A stretch of DNA of 64,000 bases from Bradyrhizobium sp. DOA9 (GTDB lineage Bacteria; Pseudomonadota; Alphaproteobacteria; Rhizobiales; Xanthobacteraceae), in assembly GCF_000617845.2 (NCBI RefSeq), contig NZ_DF820425.1, forward strand, positions 7,050,465-7,114,464, given 5' to 3'. Of this stretch, positions 46,820 to 55,184 are shown in pieces. Below the pieces are notes generated by a model. It had not been told where the DNA came from. It did no database searches and saw only the letters and a list, made by a program, of their open reading frames with translations. The translations under genes were made by a program, and so were the position numbers. Numbering within the stretch: position 1 is the stretch's first letter; the number at the start of each line of letters is the position of its first letter.

Positions 46820-47113
46820 GTGACGTTGCTGGCTCTTGGAGGAATGGTGATCGGGATGATCCTGGGGATCCGATTCCGCTTCATCATCCTTCTTCCCGTC
46901 ATTCTTGTCGTGGCAGTCGTTGTGGTGACCGTCGCCCTTCTGAGTGGGGACGAAGCCACGCAAGCGGTCATGTGGTTGCTGGCCATTTCGCTTCCCATCC
47001 AACTCGGCTACGTCTGCACAGCTCTCGTGCTTCCTTACGCATTCGCGAGCGAGAGCAAGAAGTCGGACGAGCCTCCAGCCGCTCATTCGGCGCGGACTCA
47101 GCCTAGTCCTTAG
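46820..47113 (+). CDS. Small membrane protein of unknown function
   Basis: A 97-residue protein with three hydrophobic segments: LLALGGMVIGMILGI, IILLPVILVVAVVVVTVALL and AVMWLLAISLPIQLGYVCTALVLP, then a charged tail. The start is a GTG at 46820 with GGAG 7 nt before it; a TTG at 46769 would add 17 residues lacking a hydrophobic start. The last 11 bp overlap the 3' end of the fcl gene on the other strand. No family recognised. Confidence 0.55.
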   Translation: MTLLALGGMVIGMILGIRFRFIILLPVILVVAVVVVTVALLSGDEATQAVMWLLAISLPIQLGYVCTALVLPYAFASESKKSDEPPAAHSARTQPSP

Positions 47114-48086
47114 ACACGTTCCTCCGCGTTTCCGTCGCCTTGATCTCGGCAACCGACAGGAATGCCTGATAGGCTTGCCGTATCCCGTCTTCGAGCGTCG
47201 TCTGCGCGCACCAGCCGAGCCTTGCAAGACGACTGACGTCCAGCAGCTTGCGCGGCATACCGTCGGGACGCGAAGTGTCGAAACTGATCCCGCCGCTGTA
47301 TCCGACCGTATCGGCAACGACGCGCGCGAAGTCGGCGATCGTGATGTCCTCGCCGGTGCCGATGTTGACCAGTTCGGCGCCGGAATACGTCTTCATCAAG
47401 TGCACACAGGCATCCGCCATGTCGTCGACATAGAGGAACTCGCGCCGCGGCGTGCCGGTGCCCCACACCACGACGTTCGTCGCGCCCGAGAGCTTCGCCT
47501 CGTGGAAGCGCCGGATCAACGCGGCGACCACGTGACTCATTTCAGGGTGATAATTGTCGCCAGGACCGTAGAGATTGGTCGGCATCACGCTGATGAAATC
47601 GCAACCGTATTGCCTGCGATAGGCCTCCACCATCTTGATGCCGGCGATCTTCGCGATCGCATAGGGTTCGTTGGTCGGCTCCAGCGGCCCCGAGAGCACG
47701 TAGTCTTCGCGGAGCGGTTGGGGCGCCAGCTTCGGATAGATGCAGGACGAGCCGAGAAACATCAGCTTCTCCGCACCATTTTGATGCGCGGCGTGAATCA
47801 CGTTCGCGGCGATCGCAAGGTTGTCGTAGATGAACTCGGCCCGCAGCGTATCGTTGGCGACGATGCCGCCGACCTTGGCGGCGGCGAGGAAGATCACCTG
47901 TGGCCGCATCTGCGCGAACCAGCCGAACACGGCCGCCTGGTTGCGGAGGTCGACCTCGCGCCTGTCCACTGTGACGAGCCTTACGTCCTCGCGTTGGAGC
48001 CGGCGCACGAGCGCACTGCCGACCATGCCGCGATGGCCGGCGACGTAAACACTTTTGCCCTTCAGCTCAAATGGCACGCTTGCCAT
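47103..48086 (-). CDS. fcl: GDP-L-fucose synthase
   Basis: A 327-residue NADPH-dependent epimerase/reductase that makes GDP-L-fucose from GDP-4-keto-6-deoxymannose. It has the Rossmann motif GHRGMVGSALVRRL near residue 17, the catalytic Ser in LGSSCIYPK, and Tyr142/Lys146 in PYAIAK. NLYGPGDNYHPEMSHVVAALIRRFHEAK and WGTGTPRREFLYVDDMADA are diagnostic of the family. The ATG at 48086 lies inside the end of gmd (20-bp overlap), so the two are coupled. The product sugar would be built into the polysaccharide or, in rhizobia, into other surface glycans. Confidence 0.95.
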   Translation of the reverse strand: MASVPFELKGKSVYVAGHRGMVGSALVRRLQREDVRLVTVDRREVDLRNQAAVFGWFAQMRPQVIFLAAAKVGGIVANDTLRAEFIYDNLAIAANVIHAAHQNGAEKLMFLGSSCIYPKLAPQPLREDYVLSGPLEPTNEPYAIAKIAGIKMVEAYRRQYGCDFISVMPTNLYGPGDNYHPEMSHVVAALIRRFHEAKLSGATNVVVWGTGTPRREFLYVDDMADACVHLMKTYSGAELVNIGTGEDITIADFARVVADTVGYSGGISFDTSRPDGMPRKLLDVSRLARLGWCAQTTLEDGIRQAYQAFLSVAEIKATETRRNVSKD

Positions 48087-49137
48087 GGGCTGCATCCCGT
48101 TTCGCCTCGGCAAGGTCGCTCGCCATCATCTCCTCGACGAGCTGGGCGAAACTCCGCTTCGGCTTCCAGCCGAGCACCTGACGCGCCTTGCCGGCGTCGC
48201 CGATGAGGAGATCGACCTCGGTCGGTCGGAAGTAGGTCGGATCGACCCTGACGACAATCTTGCCGCTCGCCGCGTCGACGCCGGTCTCCTCGACTCCCTC
48301 GCCCCGCCATTCGATGCGGCGGCCGACCTGCGCGAACGCCAGCTCGACCATCTCCCGTACCGAGCGCGTCTCGCCGGTGGCGAGCACGAAATCGTCAGGC
48401 TTGTCGGCTTGAAGGATCATGTGCATGCCCTCGACATAGTCACGCGCGTGCCCCCAGTCGCGCTTGGCCGAGAGATTGCCGAGATAGAGCGTATCCTCGA
48501 TACCGACCTCGATGCGCGCGACGCCGCGGGTGATCTTGCGGGTCACGAACGTCTCACCGCGGATCGGGCTCTCATGGTTGAACAGGATGCCGTTGGCAGC
48601 GAACATGCCGTAGGCTTCGCGGTAGTTCACCGTGATCCAGTAGCCATAGAGCTTGGCGACGCCGTAGGGCGAGCGCGGATAGAAAGGCGTAGTTTCCTTT
48701 TGCGGGATCTCCTGCACCAGGCCGTAGAGCTCGGACGTGGAAGCCTGGTAGAACCGCGTCTCCTTTTCCATGCCGAGAATGCGGATCGCTTCCAGCAGCC
48801 GAAGCACGCCGACCGCATCGGCGTTGGCGGTGTATTCCGGGCTCTCGAAGCTGACCGCCACATGGCTTTGGGCGGCGAGATTGTAGATCTCGGTCGGCCG
48901 GATCTGCTGCACCAGGCGGATCAGATTGGTTGAATCCGTCATGTCGCCATAGTGCATCAGGAACGGAACCTCGCCGACATGGGGGTCCTGATACAGATGA
49001 TCGACGCGCGCCGTGTTGAACGACGACGAGCGCCGCTTGATGCCGTGCACGATATAGCCGAGCGAAAGCAGATACTCGGCCAGATAGGCACCATCCTGGC
49101 CGGTAACACCCGTGATGAGAGCGATCTGCTTGGTCAT
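48067..49137 (-). CDS. gmd: GDP-mannose 4,6-dehydratase
   Basis: A 356-residue enzyme for the first step from GDP-mannose to GDP-fucose or GDP-rhamnose. It shows ITGVTGQDGAYLAEYLLSLGY, the HGIKRRSSSFNT segment, catalytic YPRSPYGVAKLYGYWITVNYREAYG (Tyr and Lys), and LGNLSAKRDWGHARDYVEGMHMILQ. Length is normal for the family. It is the first gene of a two-gene fucose unit with fcl. It points away from the type I secretion operon that begins at 49528. Confidence 0.96.
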   Translation of the reverse strand: MTKQIALITGVTGQDGAYLAEYLLSLGYIVHGIKRRSSSFNTARVDHLYQDPHVGEVPFLMHYGDMTDSTNLIRLVQQIRPTEIYNLAAQSHVAVSFESPEYTANADAVGVLRLLEAIRILGMEKETRFYQASTSELYGLVQEIPQKETTPFYPRSPYGVAKLYGYWITVNYREAYGMFAANGILFNHESPIRGETFVTRKITRGVARIEVGIEDTLYLGNLSAKRDWGHARDYVEGMHMILQADKPDDFVLATGETRSVREMVELAFAQVGRRIEWRGEGVEETGVDAASGKIVVRVDPTYFRPTEVDLLIGDAGKARQVLGWKPKRSFAQLVEEMMASDLAEAKRDAAHGKRAI

Positions 49138-49527
49138 ATCAAAATAGCTGCTCTCCTGAGCACGTCATCCGAGATGCGCGCTCATGCAGATCGCACTTCA
49201 AGAAGTTCCTGATATCTCTCGACCATGGCGATGGCTGGAGGTCAACCCTGCCGATCCGATCCGTCTTGATGCCCTCGAAGCGGCCGACGATTTTGCTCCC
49301 CGCCGCTCCAGCCATGAAAGCTGGAGCGGTATTTCGCCGATCCTTGCGGTTCGGCCGAACCGCCCATTTATTTATGGTATCAAATTACCTCATTCCTCGG
49401 AAGCCGTATGGCTTTTTGCCGGCACGTTTCCGGCAACCTGTGACTGAAATGTCATATGTGAATCCAAGAGGACTTGTTAGCTTCAGGCATTATACGGGAA
49501 CTTCTGGCAATTTGGGTTGGGGATACT
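49138..49527. promoter_or_regulatory. Intergenic region with two strong palindromes before the secretion operon
   Basis: 390 bp with no gene I can support. CCGCTCCAGC (49303-49312), 7 nt and GCTGGAGCGG (49320-49329) form a perfect 10-bp hairpin. GCGGTTCGGCCGAACCGC (49346-49363) is a perfect 18-bp palindrome. Neither has a T-tract in the direction of gmd or of the secretion genes, so an operator role is possible. Downstream the region turns AT-rich. Confidence 0.45.
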
Positions 49528-51225
49528 ATGAAGCCGGTACATTTGGCCCTCGCAGGTCTGTTCTTGACCGCAAGCCCCGTCCTGGCGGAGCAATTTTCGA
49601 TCAATGATGCCTTGCGGCAGGCGATGCAGACGAACCCGGGCGTGGGAGAAGCGTCGGCGAACCGTCGTGCAACGGAGAGTGAGCTCCGGCAGACGCAAAG
49701 CACCCTGCTCCCTCAGGTGCGCATCGACGCCAGCTATGGACCGGAGAAGTTCGACCAGTCGCCAGGTTTCGTAGCTCCGAACCTGGCCGTTCCAACGACG
49801 GGCTCCGGGCCGTGGCGAAATGGCAGCCAAGAATCGGTCGTCGTCCGCCAGCTCCTCTTTGATGGATTCACCTCGATTCACGAAGTGTGGCGCCAGACGG
49901 CTCGCGTCAATGCCGCCGCCGCCCGTGTCAAGGAACGAACCGAACTCATCGCGCTCGATGCCGCCGAGGCCTATGTCGACGTCGTACGCTACATGCGCCT
50001 GGTGAGTCTGGGTGAGCAGAACGTTGCAAACCACGACAAGATCTTCGCGAATGTGAACTCCCGCTTTTCCGGCGGTCGCGCCGGCGAAGGTGATCTCGAA
50101 CAATCCAGGGAGCGCGTCGAAAACGCCCGTGCCGCGCTGGCGGAATTCCGCCGCAGCCTGGAAGATGCGCGCGCGAAGTACCGCAAGGTCGTGGGCCTCG
50201 AGCCCTACAATTTGCGTTTCCCTGGGCCTCTGCGCGGAATGCCGGGAAGCCGCGACGAGTCGCTCGCCGCTGCATTGCGCTTCAATTCGACGATTACCGC
50301 GGCCCAGTCCGATGTCGATGCCGCCAAGCATGCATTCAAGGGCACGGACGGTCTTTTCGCCCCCAAATTCTATCTGGAAGGAAGGGCAACCCACTACGAC
50401 AATTCGTTTCCGTACGTCAGCAATCCGGGGACGCCCTCCGTCACGCATGAGGATTACAGCGGCAAGGTGGTGATGTCTTGGGACATCTTCCGCGGTGGCC
50501 AGGATGCATGGAATCGAACCGAGAAGGCAGAACGCTTCACCGAGGCGACTATGCGGCATGCCCGGCTGCAGCGCGACGCCTATGAATCGATCGACAAGGC
50601 GTGGAACGCCCGCACCGTGACGCAGACGCGCATTACCGCTCTGACCAACCAGCTGCAGGCGGACAGGAAGACCATTGCGGCCTTCCAGAAGGAATATGAA
50701 CTGGGTCAGCGCTCCCTGATCGACCTCCTGAATGCGCAGAACCAGTTCTTCAACGCCTCGGTGTCGCTGACGTCGGCACGGGCGGTGGTCGTTTTCGCCG
50801 ATTATCAATTGCTGGCGGCCATGGGAACGCTCATTGAGTATCTCAAGGCGCCTCCCCCGGTTGACGCTGCGCCCACTGATTTGAATCTGTTTGGCACGCC
50901 GAACTACAGCGCACCGAACTTCCGTTGGACGCTTCCCCAGACTGGATCCGAACCCCTTCATGTCCCGGTCCAGCCCCCTGCAGCAGCCCCTGTCCGCCTG
51001 TCTGCGGCAGCCCAGGCTCCCGTGTCCCAGGCTTTCAGTGACCGCTGGTCGGGCGATGCCACCAAGACGGCATCGGCGGCCAGGGTTCCCGGCGCATCGG
51101 AGTGGTTGGCGCAACGAGAGCGAAAAGGCGGCCCGATCGTGCTGGAAAGCGACCAGCGCTCCGCATACGCGGAGGCGGCGAAGCCCCACTGGCTGCTCAC
51201 CGCATTTTCGCCTCGGCCGAAATAG
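49528..51225 (+). CDS. TolC-family outer-membrane channel for type I secretion (LapE-like)
   Basis: A 565-residue outer-membrane efflux protein. Residues 1-20 are a signal peptide ending in VLA. The mature part starts with FSINDALRQAMQTNPGVGEA, the usual TolC opening, and contains long helical repeats (for example LRQTQSTLLPQVRIDASYG, and QLLFDGFTSIHEVWRQTARVNAA in duplicate form at VVMSWDIFRGGQDAWNRTEKA). A Pro/Ala-rich C-terminal tail of about 100 residues extends beyond the usual family end. GGGGAT precedes the ATG. It is the first gene of the secretion set, followed by its own terminator. Confidence 0.92.
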   Translation: MKPVHLALAGLFLTASPVLAEQFSINDALRQAMQTNPGVGEASANRRATESELRQTQSTLLPQVRIDASYGPEKFDQSPGFVAPNLAVPTTGSGPWRNGSQESVVVRQLLFDGFTSIHEVWRQTARVNAAAARVKERTELIALDAAEAYVDVVRYMRLVSLGEQNVANHDKIFANVNSRFSGGRAGEGDLEQSRERVENARAALAEFRRSLEDARAKYRKVVGLEPYNLRFPGPLRGMPGSRDESLAAALRFNSTITAAQSDVDAAKHAFKGTDGLFAPKFYLEGRATHYDNSFPYVSNPGTPSVTHEDYSGKVVMSWDIFRGGQDAWNRTEKAERFTEATMRHARLQRDAYESIDKAWNARTVTQTRITALTNQLQADRKTIAAFQKEYELGQRSLIDLLNAQNQFFNASVSLTSARAVVVFADYQLLAAMGTLIEYLKAPPPVDAAPTDLNLFGTPNYSAPNFRWTLPQTGSEPLHVPVQPPAAAPVRLSAAAQAPVSQAFSDRWSGDATKTASAARVPGASEWLAQRERKGGPIVLESDQRSAYAEAAKPHWLLTAFSPRPK

Positions 51226-51250
51226 CGCCCCAGAGCGATCGAGTCGGAAA

Positions 51251-51271
51251 GCCGCCCTTGGGCGGCTTTTT
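51251..51271 (+). terminator. Rho-independent terminator after the TolC-like gene
   Basis: GCCGCCC-TT-GGGCGGC (51251-51266) is a perfect 7-bp stem followed by TTTTT, 25 bp after the stop codon. It implies that the downstream ABC exporter has its own promoter. Confidence 0.85.
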
Positions 51272-51447
51272 CATTTGCCAGCTGGTCCCGATGGCCACCG
51301 TTATCTCACGGGTATCATTCAAGGCCCGCCGCCATTAATCGTTAATCTTCCAAGTCAAAATGCGCGAATGAATTGCTCGGCAAATTGTCGTACTATCGCT
51401 GTGTTTTGCTAGGGCGTATTCCGCCGCTTTATTTAAGGCATATCAGC

Positions 51448-53727
51448 TTGTTCGATCAGACAGAGAAGCCGATTTCCAAGCACGCGCGCCCTGCTCACGC
51501 GCCCGAAGGACCAGCCTCGTCAGATCACTCGGTCGGTTCTCAGGCACGAAATAGCGATCCACTTTCGGACTCGCTGATGTTCCTGGCGGCGCACCATGGC
51601 CGGGCGGTTACCCGCGATGCGCTGCTCGGCGGACTGCCGATCGTGGACGGCCGCCTGACGGTCTCGCTGTTCGAGCGTGCCGCGCGCCGCGCCGGCTTGG
51701 AAAGCGAAGCCGTGCAGCGCGACGTGCTTGATATCCCGCCGCTCGTGCTTCCAGCCGTCCTCATCATGAAGAACGGCACGGCGCTGATATTGCTGAGCCT
51801 CGACGAAGCCAATCAACGCATGAGGGTGCTCGACCCTGCCGATCGCCCCTATGCCCCCAAACTCGTTTCCCTCAATGAGATTGCCGCCGGGTATACCGGC
51901 TACGCCTTTCTCGTTCGGGCTGCCGCCGAGTCGGACCCTCGGGCCATTGCGGCAGGTGACCTGCCCCGGCATCACTGGTTCTGGTCGGTCGTAAGGGCTC
52001 ATTGGCGCAATTATGGCCACATCGCTCTGTCGGCGCTGCTGATCAACATCTTGGCGCTGGCCATGCCGCTCTTCACGATGAGCGTCTATGACCGGGTCAT
52101 TCCGAACGGGGCAATCCCCTCGCTCGTCGCACTTTCCATCGGCATGGGCTTGGCAATCCTCTTCGACCTGATCCTGCGAATGGTCAGGAGCAAGATGATC
52201 GATGTGACCGGCAAGACCATCGACGTCGTCCTTGCCGCCAACATCTTCGAGCATGTCATGGCCGTGAAGATGTCGCAGCGCCCATCTTCGGTCGGCATCA
52301 TTGCCAATCAGCTTCGCGATTTCGACTCGGTTCGCGAATTCTTCACGTCGGGAAGCGTGGTTTCAGCCACCGACTTGCTGTTTGCGGTGCTCTTCATCGG
52401 CGTGCTGTTCGTGGTCGCCGGCCCGCTGGCCTGGGTGCCGCTGCTCATGTTGCCCGTGATGATCGGAATCGGCATTGGACTGCAGCGCCCGCTCAACCGC
52501 GCGATGAAGCGGTTGCAGGCGGAATCGGCGGCACGACACGGTGTGCTCGTCGAGTCCCTTGCGGGCCTGGAGACCGTCCGCGCAACAGGCGGCGAGGCCC
52601 GCATGCAAACCGCCTGGGAGCGTTCGGTGGCCGCGACGGCCCGGTCCGGTGAAGCTGTGCACTTCTGGTCGTCGCTGGCGCTGACCGCCGCCAATTCAAT
52701 CCAGATGCTGACCAGCCTGCTGCTGATCGTGATTGGCGTCTTTCTGATCATGAACGGCAGCCTGACGGTTGGCGCGCTGGTCGCGGCAAACATGCTCGCT
52801 GGCCGGGTCCTTTCGCCGATTGCGGGCATCGCATCGGTGATTACGCGTGGCACGCAGACGTTCGCGGCGCTCAAATCGATCGACCGAATCATGACACTCG
52901 AACGAGAGCGCTCTCCGGAACGGGCCTATGTCACCCGAAGGATAGAAAACGGCACCGTCGACTTCGAGAATGTCTCGTTCACTTATCCCAATGCTCCCGG
53001 CAAGGCGCTCGACAAGGTCACCTTTAGAATCGGTCGCGGCGAACGGGTTGGGATCATCGGCCGGGTTGGCTCAGGCAAGACCACCGTCGGGCGCCTGCTG
53101 CTCAACTTCTACGAGGCCCAGGAAGGCCGCATTCTGGTCGACGGTGTCGATTCCCGCCAATACGACCCGGCCGATCTGCGCTCCGGGATCGGTTTTGCCA
53201 TGCAAGATACCGACCTGTTCTTTGGCAAGCTGCGCGACAACATCACTCTGGGATTTCCGGCCGCGACAGATGAGGAAGTGCTGGCCGCAGCACGCCTTGC
53301 CGGGGTGGAAAGCTTCATCGCCGGACACCCGATGGGTTACGACATGCCGATCTCCGAAGGTGGTCGCAGCCTGTCAGGCGGGCAGAAGCAAGCCATTGGA
53401 CTGGCACGCGTGCTGATCCGCAAGCCCAGGATCCTTTTTCTGGACGAGCCCACCGCGCATTTCGACGTACGAAGCGAAAGCGAGTTTCTCGAGCGACTGA
53501 AGGCGCTCGAAGAGGGGATGACCATCATCATTTCGACGCACCGTCTGTCGCTGCTCGGAATGGTTGATCGCCTGTTGTTGTTCGACAACGGCCGCTTGGT
53601 CGCAGACGGACCGCGCGACAAAGTGTTGAGCCTGCTGCAGGGCAGGCCGCCCGCGGCCGAGCCGGTGGCCGCAGCGCCGAAACCCGTGCAAACCACCCCA
53701 GTTGTGCAGAGAACCAATGTCAACTGA
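51448..53727 (+). CDS. Type I secretion ABC exporter (LapB-like)
   Basis: A 759-residue inner-membrane ABC transporter. The first 140 residues are a degenerate C39-like peptidase domain (DSLMFLAAHHGRAVTRDALL), lacking the catalytic Cys as in LapB/HlyB-type exporters of RTX adhesins. Membrane helices fill residues about 185-460. The ATPase domain has Walker A GRVGSGKTT (538-546), LSGGQKQ (642) and Walker B ILFLDEPT (662) plus an H-loop in ISTHRLS. The start is uncertain: a TTG at 51448 with AAGG upstream is chosen; the first in-frame ATG (51577) would cut into the C39-like domain. Confidence 0.92.
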   Translation: MFDQTEKPISKHARPAHAPEGPASSDHSVGSQARNSDPLSDSLMFLAAHHGRAVTRDALLGGLPIVDGRLTVSLFERAARRAGLESEAVQRDVLDIPPLVLPAVLIMKNGTALILLSLDEANQRMRVLDPADRPYAPKLVSLNEIAAGYTGYAFLVRAAAESDPRAIAAGDLPRHHWFWSVVRAHWRNYGHIALSALLINILALAMPLFTMSVYDRVIPNGAIPSLVALSIGMGLAILFDLILRMVRSKMIDVTGKTIDVVLAANIFEHVMAVKMSQRPSSVGIIANQLRDFDSVREFFTSGSVVSATDLLFAVLFIGVLFVVAGPLAWVPLLMLPVMIGIGIGLQRPLNRAMKRLQAESAARHGVLVESLAGLETVRATGGEARMQTAWERSVAATARSGEAVHFWSSLALTAANSIQMLTSLLLIVIGVFLIMNGSLTVGALVAANMLAGRVLSPIAGIASVITRGTQTFAALKSIDRIMTLERERSPERAYVTRRIENGTVDFENVSFTYPNAPGKALDKVTFRIGRGERVGIIGRVGSGKTTVGRLLLNFYEAQEGRILVDGVDSRQYDPADLRSGIGFAMQDTDLFFGKLRDNITLGFPAATDEEVLAAARLAGVESFIAGHPMGYDMPISEGGRSLSGGQKQAIGLARVLIRKPRILFLDEPTAHFDVRSESEFLERLKALEEGMTIIISTHRLSLLGMVDRLLLFDNGRLVADGPRDKVLSLLQGRPPAAEPVAAAPKPVQTTPVVQRTNVN

Positions 53728-54964
53728 TTTTGCCTACGCCAATGATATCCGCGCGGCGGTCCGGTTGAAGACGCCCAAGACGTCGCGGATGCTGCTGTGG
53801 GCTTTTCTCGGTCTATTCCTCACGTTCATCGTGTGGGCGCATTTTGCGGTGCTTGAAGAGGTCAAGCGGGGCAACGGCAAAGTGGTTCCGTCGCGACAAA
53901 TCCAGGTGGTGCAGTCGCTCGAAGGCGGGATCGTCGGCGAACTTCTCGTCCAGGAAGGCGCAGTGGTGCAGCAGGGCCAATCCCTGATGCGAATCGACGA
54001 CACCAAGTTTGCGTCGGAGTTCGGCGAGATACGGGAGCGTCGGGCCGCCGTGGCTGCCCGCGTGGCGCGTCTGGATGCCGAAGCCAGGGGACGCACGGAG
54101 CTTGTTTTTCCCGATCAGATCGAGGAAGTCGCACCGGCGTCGGCCGCCACCGAGAGGAGCGTGTTCAAGACACGCGCGCAAAAGGTCGCCCAAGACATTG
54201 ACGTTCTCAACCAGCAAATTGGCCGGTTGACCCAGACGACGGCGCTGCTTGATCGCGAGTTGACGTTGACGCGCAGGCTCTATGACCAGAAGGTCGTCCC
54301 CGAGATCGAAATGCTTCGGCTGGAGCGTCAATCGGCTGAGGCCAAGGGCCAGATCGCCGAAGCGAGGTCGAAGATCGCGAACATCGGATCGACCTTTCGG
54401 GCTCAGGCGGACGAGGACCTCGCCAAATCGAGGACCGATCTCGCCGTCCTCGACGAAAACATCAAATCTGCTCAGGACCGAGTGCGCAGAACCGATCTGC
54501 GCTCCCCGGTTCGCGGCATCGTCAACAAGCTGAACGTCACGACGATCGGCGCGGTGGTTCAACCCGGCGCGAACCTCATGGACATCGTTCCGCTCGACGA
54601 CACCTTGCTCGTCGAAGGCAAGATAAGACCGCAGGATATCGCCTTCATCCGGCCGGGCCAGGATGCCGTCGTCAAGATCTCCGCCTACGATTCCTCGGTC
54701 TACGGCCATCTGGATGGCAAGGTCGAGCGGATCAGCGCGGACACCATCCTCGACGACAAGGGCGAGGCGGCTCAGCGCCCCGAGACCTACTATCGCGTCA
54801 TGGTGCGCACGGCCACCAATCACCTCGGCACGGAGCAGAATCCGCTCCCCATCATTCCCGGCATGATCACGACGGTGGAAATTCTGACGGGCAAGAAGAG
54901 CGTGCTGGACTACATCCTGAAGCCGGCCCGTACCCTGCGGGACGAGGCCCTGCGCGAGCACTGA
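53717..54964 (+). CDS. HlyD-family adaptor for type I secretion (LapC-like)
   Basis: A 415-residue periplasmic membrane-fusion protein. One N-terminal membrane helix (MLLWAFLGLFLTFIVWAHFAVLEE) is followed by a biotinyl-lipoyl-like strand region (VVQSLEGGIVGELLVQEGAVVQQGQSLMRID), a long coiled-coil hairpin (residues 100-270) and a beta-barrel with LRSPVRGIVNKLNVTTIGAVVQPG. These are standard for the LapC/PrtE type. It overlaps the end of the ABC exporter gene by 11 bp and would link that exporter to the TolC-like channel. Confidence 0.93.
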   Translation: MSTDFAYANDIRAAVRLKTPKTSRMLLWAFLGLFLTFIVWAHFAVLEEVKRGNGKVVPSRQIQVVQSLEGGIVGELLVQEGAVVQQGQSLMRIDDTKFASEFGEIRERRAAVAARVARLDAEARGRTELVFPDQIEEVAPASAATERSVFKTRAQKVAQDIDVLNQQIGRLTQTTALLDRELTLTRRLYDQKVVPEIEMLRLERQSAEAKGQIAEARSKIANIGSTFRAQADEDLAKSRTDLAVLDENIKSAQDRVRRTDLRSPVRGIVNKLNVTTIGAVVQPGANLMDIVPLDDTLLVEGKIRPQDIAFIRPGQDAVVKISAYDSSVYGHLDGKVERISADTILDDKGEAAQRPETYYRVMVRTATNHLGTEQNPLPIIPGMITTVEILTGKKSVLDYILKPARTLRDEALREH

Positions 54965-54980
54965 CTGGCGACGCCCGTGC

Positions 54981-54995
54981 TTAATCAATCGTTAA
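54981..54995. promoter_or_regulatory. CtrA-type box upstream of the LapG-like gene
   Basis: TTAATCAATCGTTAA is a perfect TTAA-N7-TTAA, the CtrA consensus of alphaproteobacteria, 190 bp before the protease start codon and 17 bp after the adaptor gene. It suggests, but does not prove, cell-cycle control of the adhesin-release protease. Confidence 0.45.
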
Positions 54996-55184
54996 TTCGC
55001 AGCTTCGGGATTTAGCTTCCCCCGATAGGCGCTGTTTAGCGCGCCAGCTCATTGTCCGCGCCTCTGCCTCCAGCTTAACCCCCCTTAAGCGCCCGACCGC
55101 GCATGCTCCGTCCCACAACAGGTCGGGATGAAGGACCAAGCGCGCAAAGACGCTGGCTGACGTCCCGGAACACGGGGATGGTCA

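Noticed and set aside
51335..51345. TTAATCGTTAA before the ABC exporter as a CtrA box
   Set aside because: The two TTAA halves are separated by 3 nt, not 7, so the consensus is not met.
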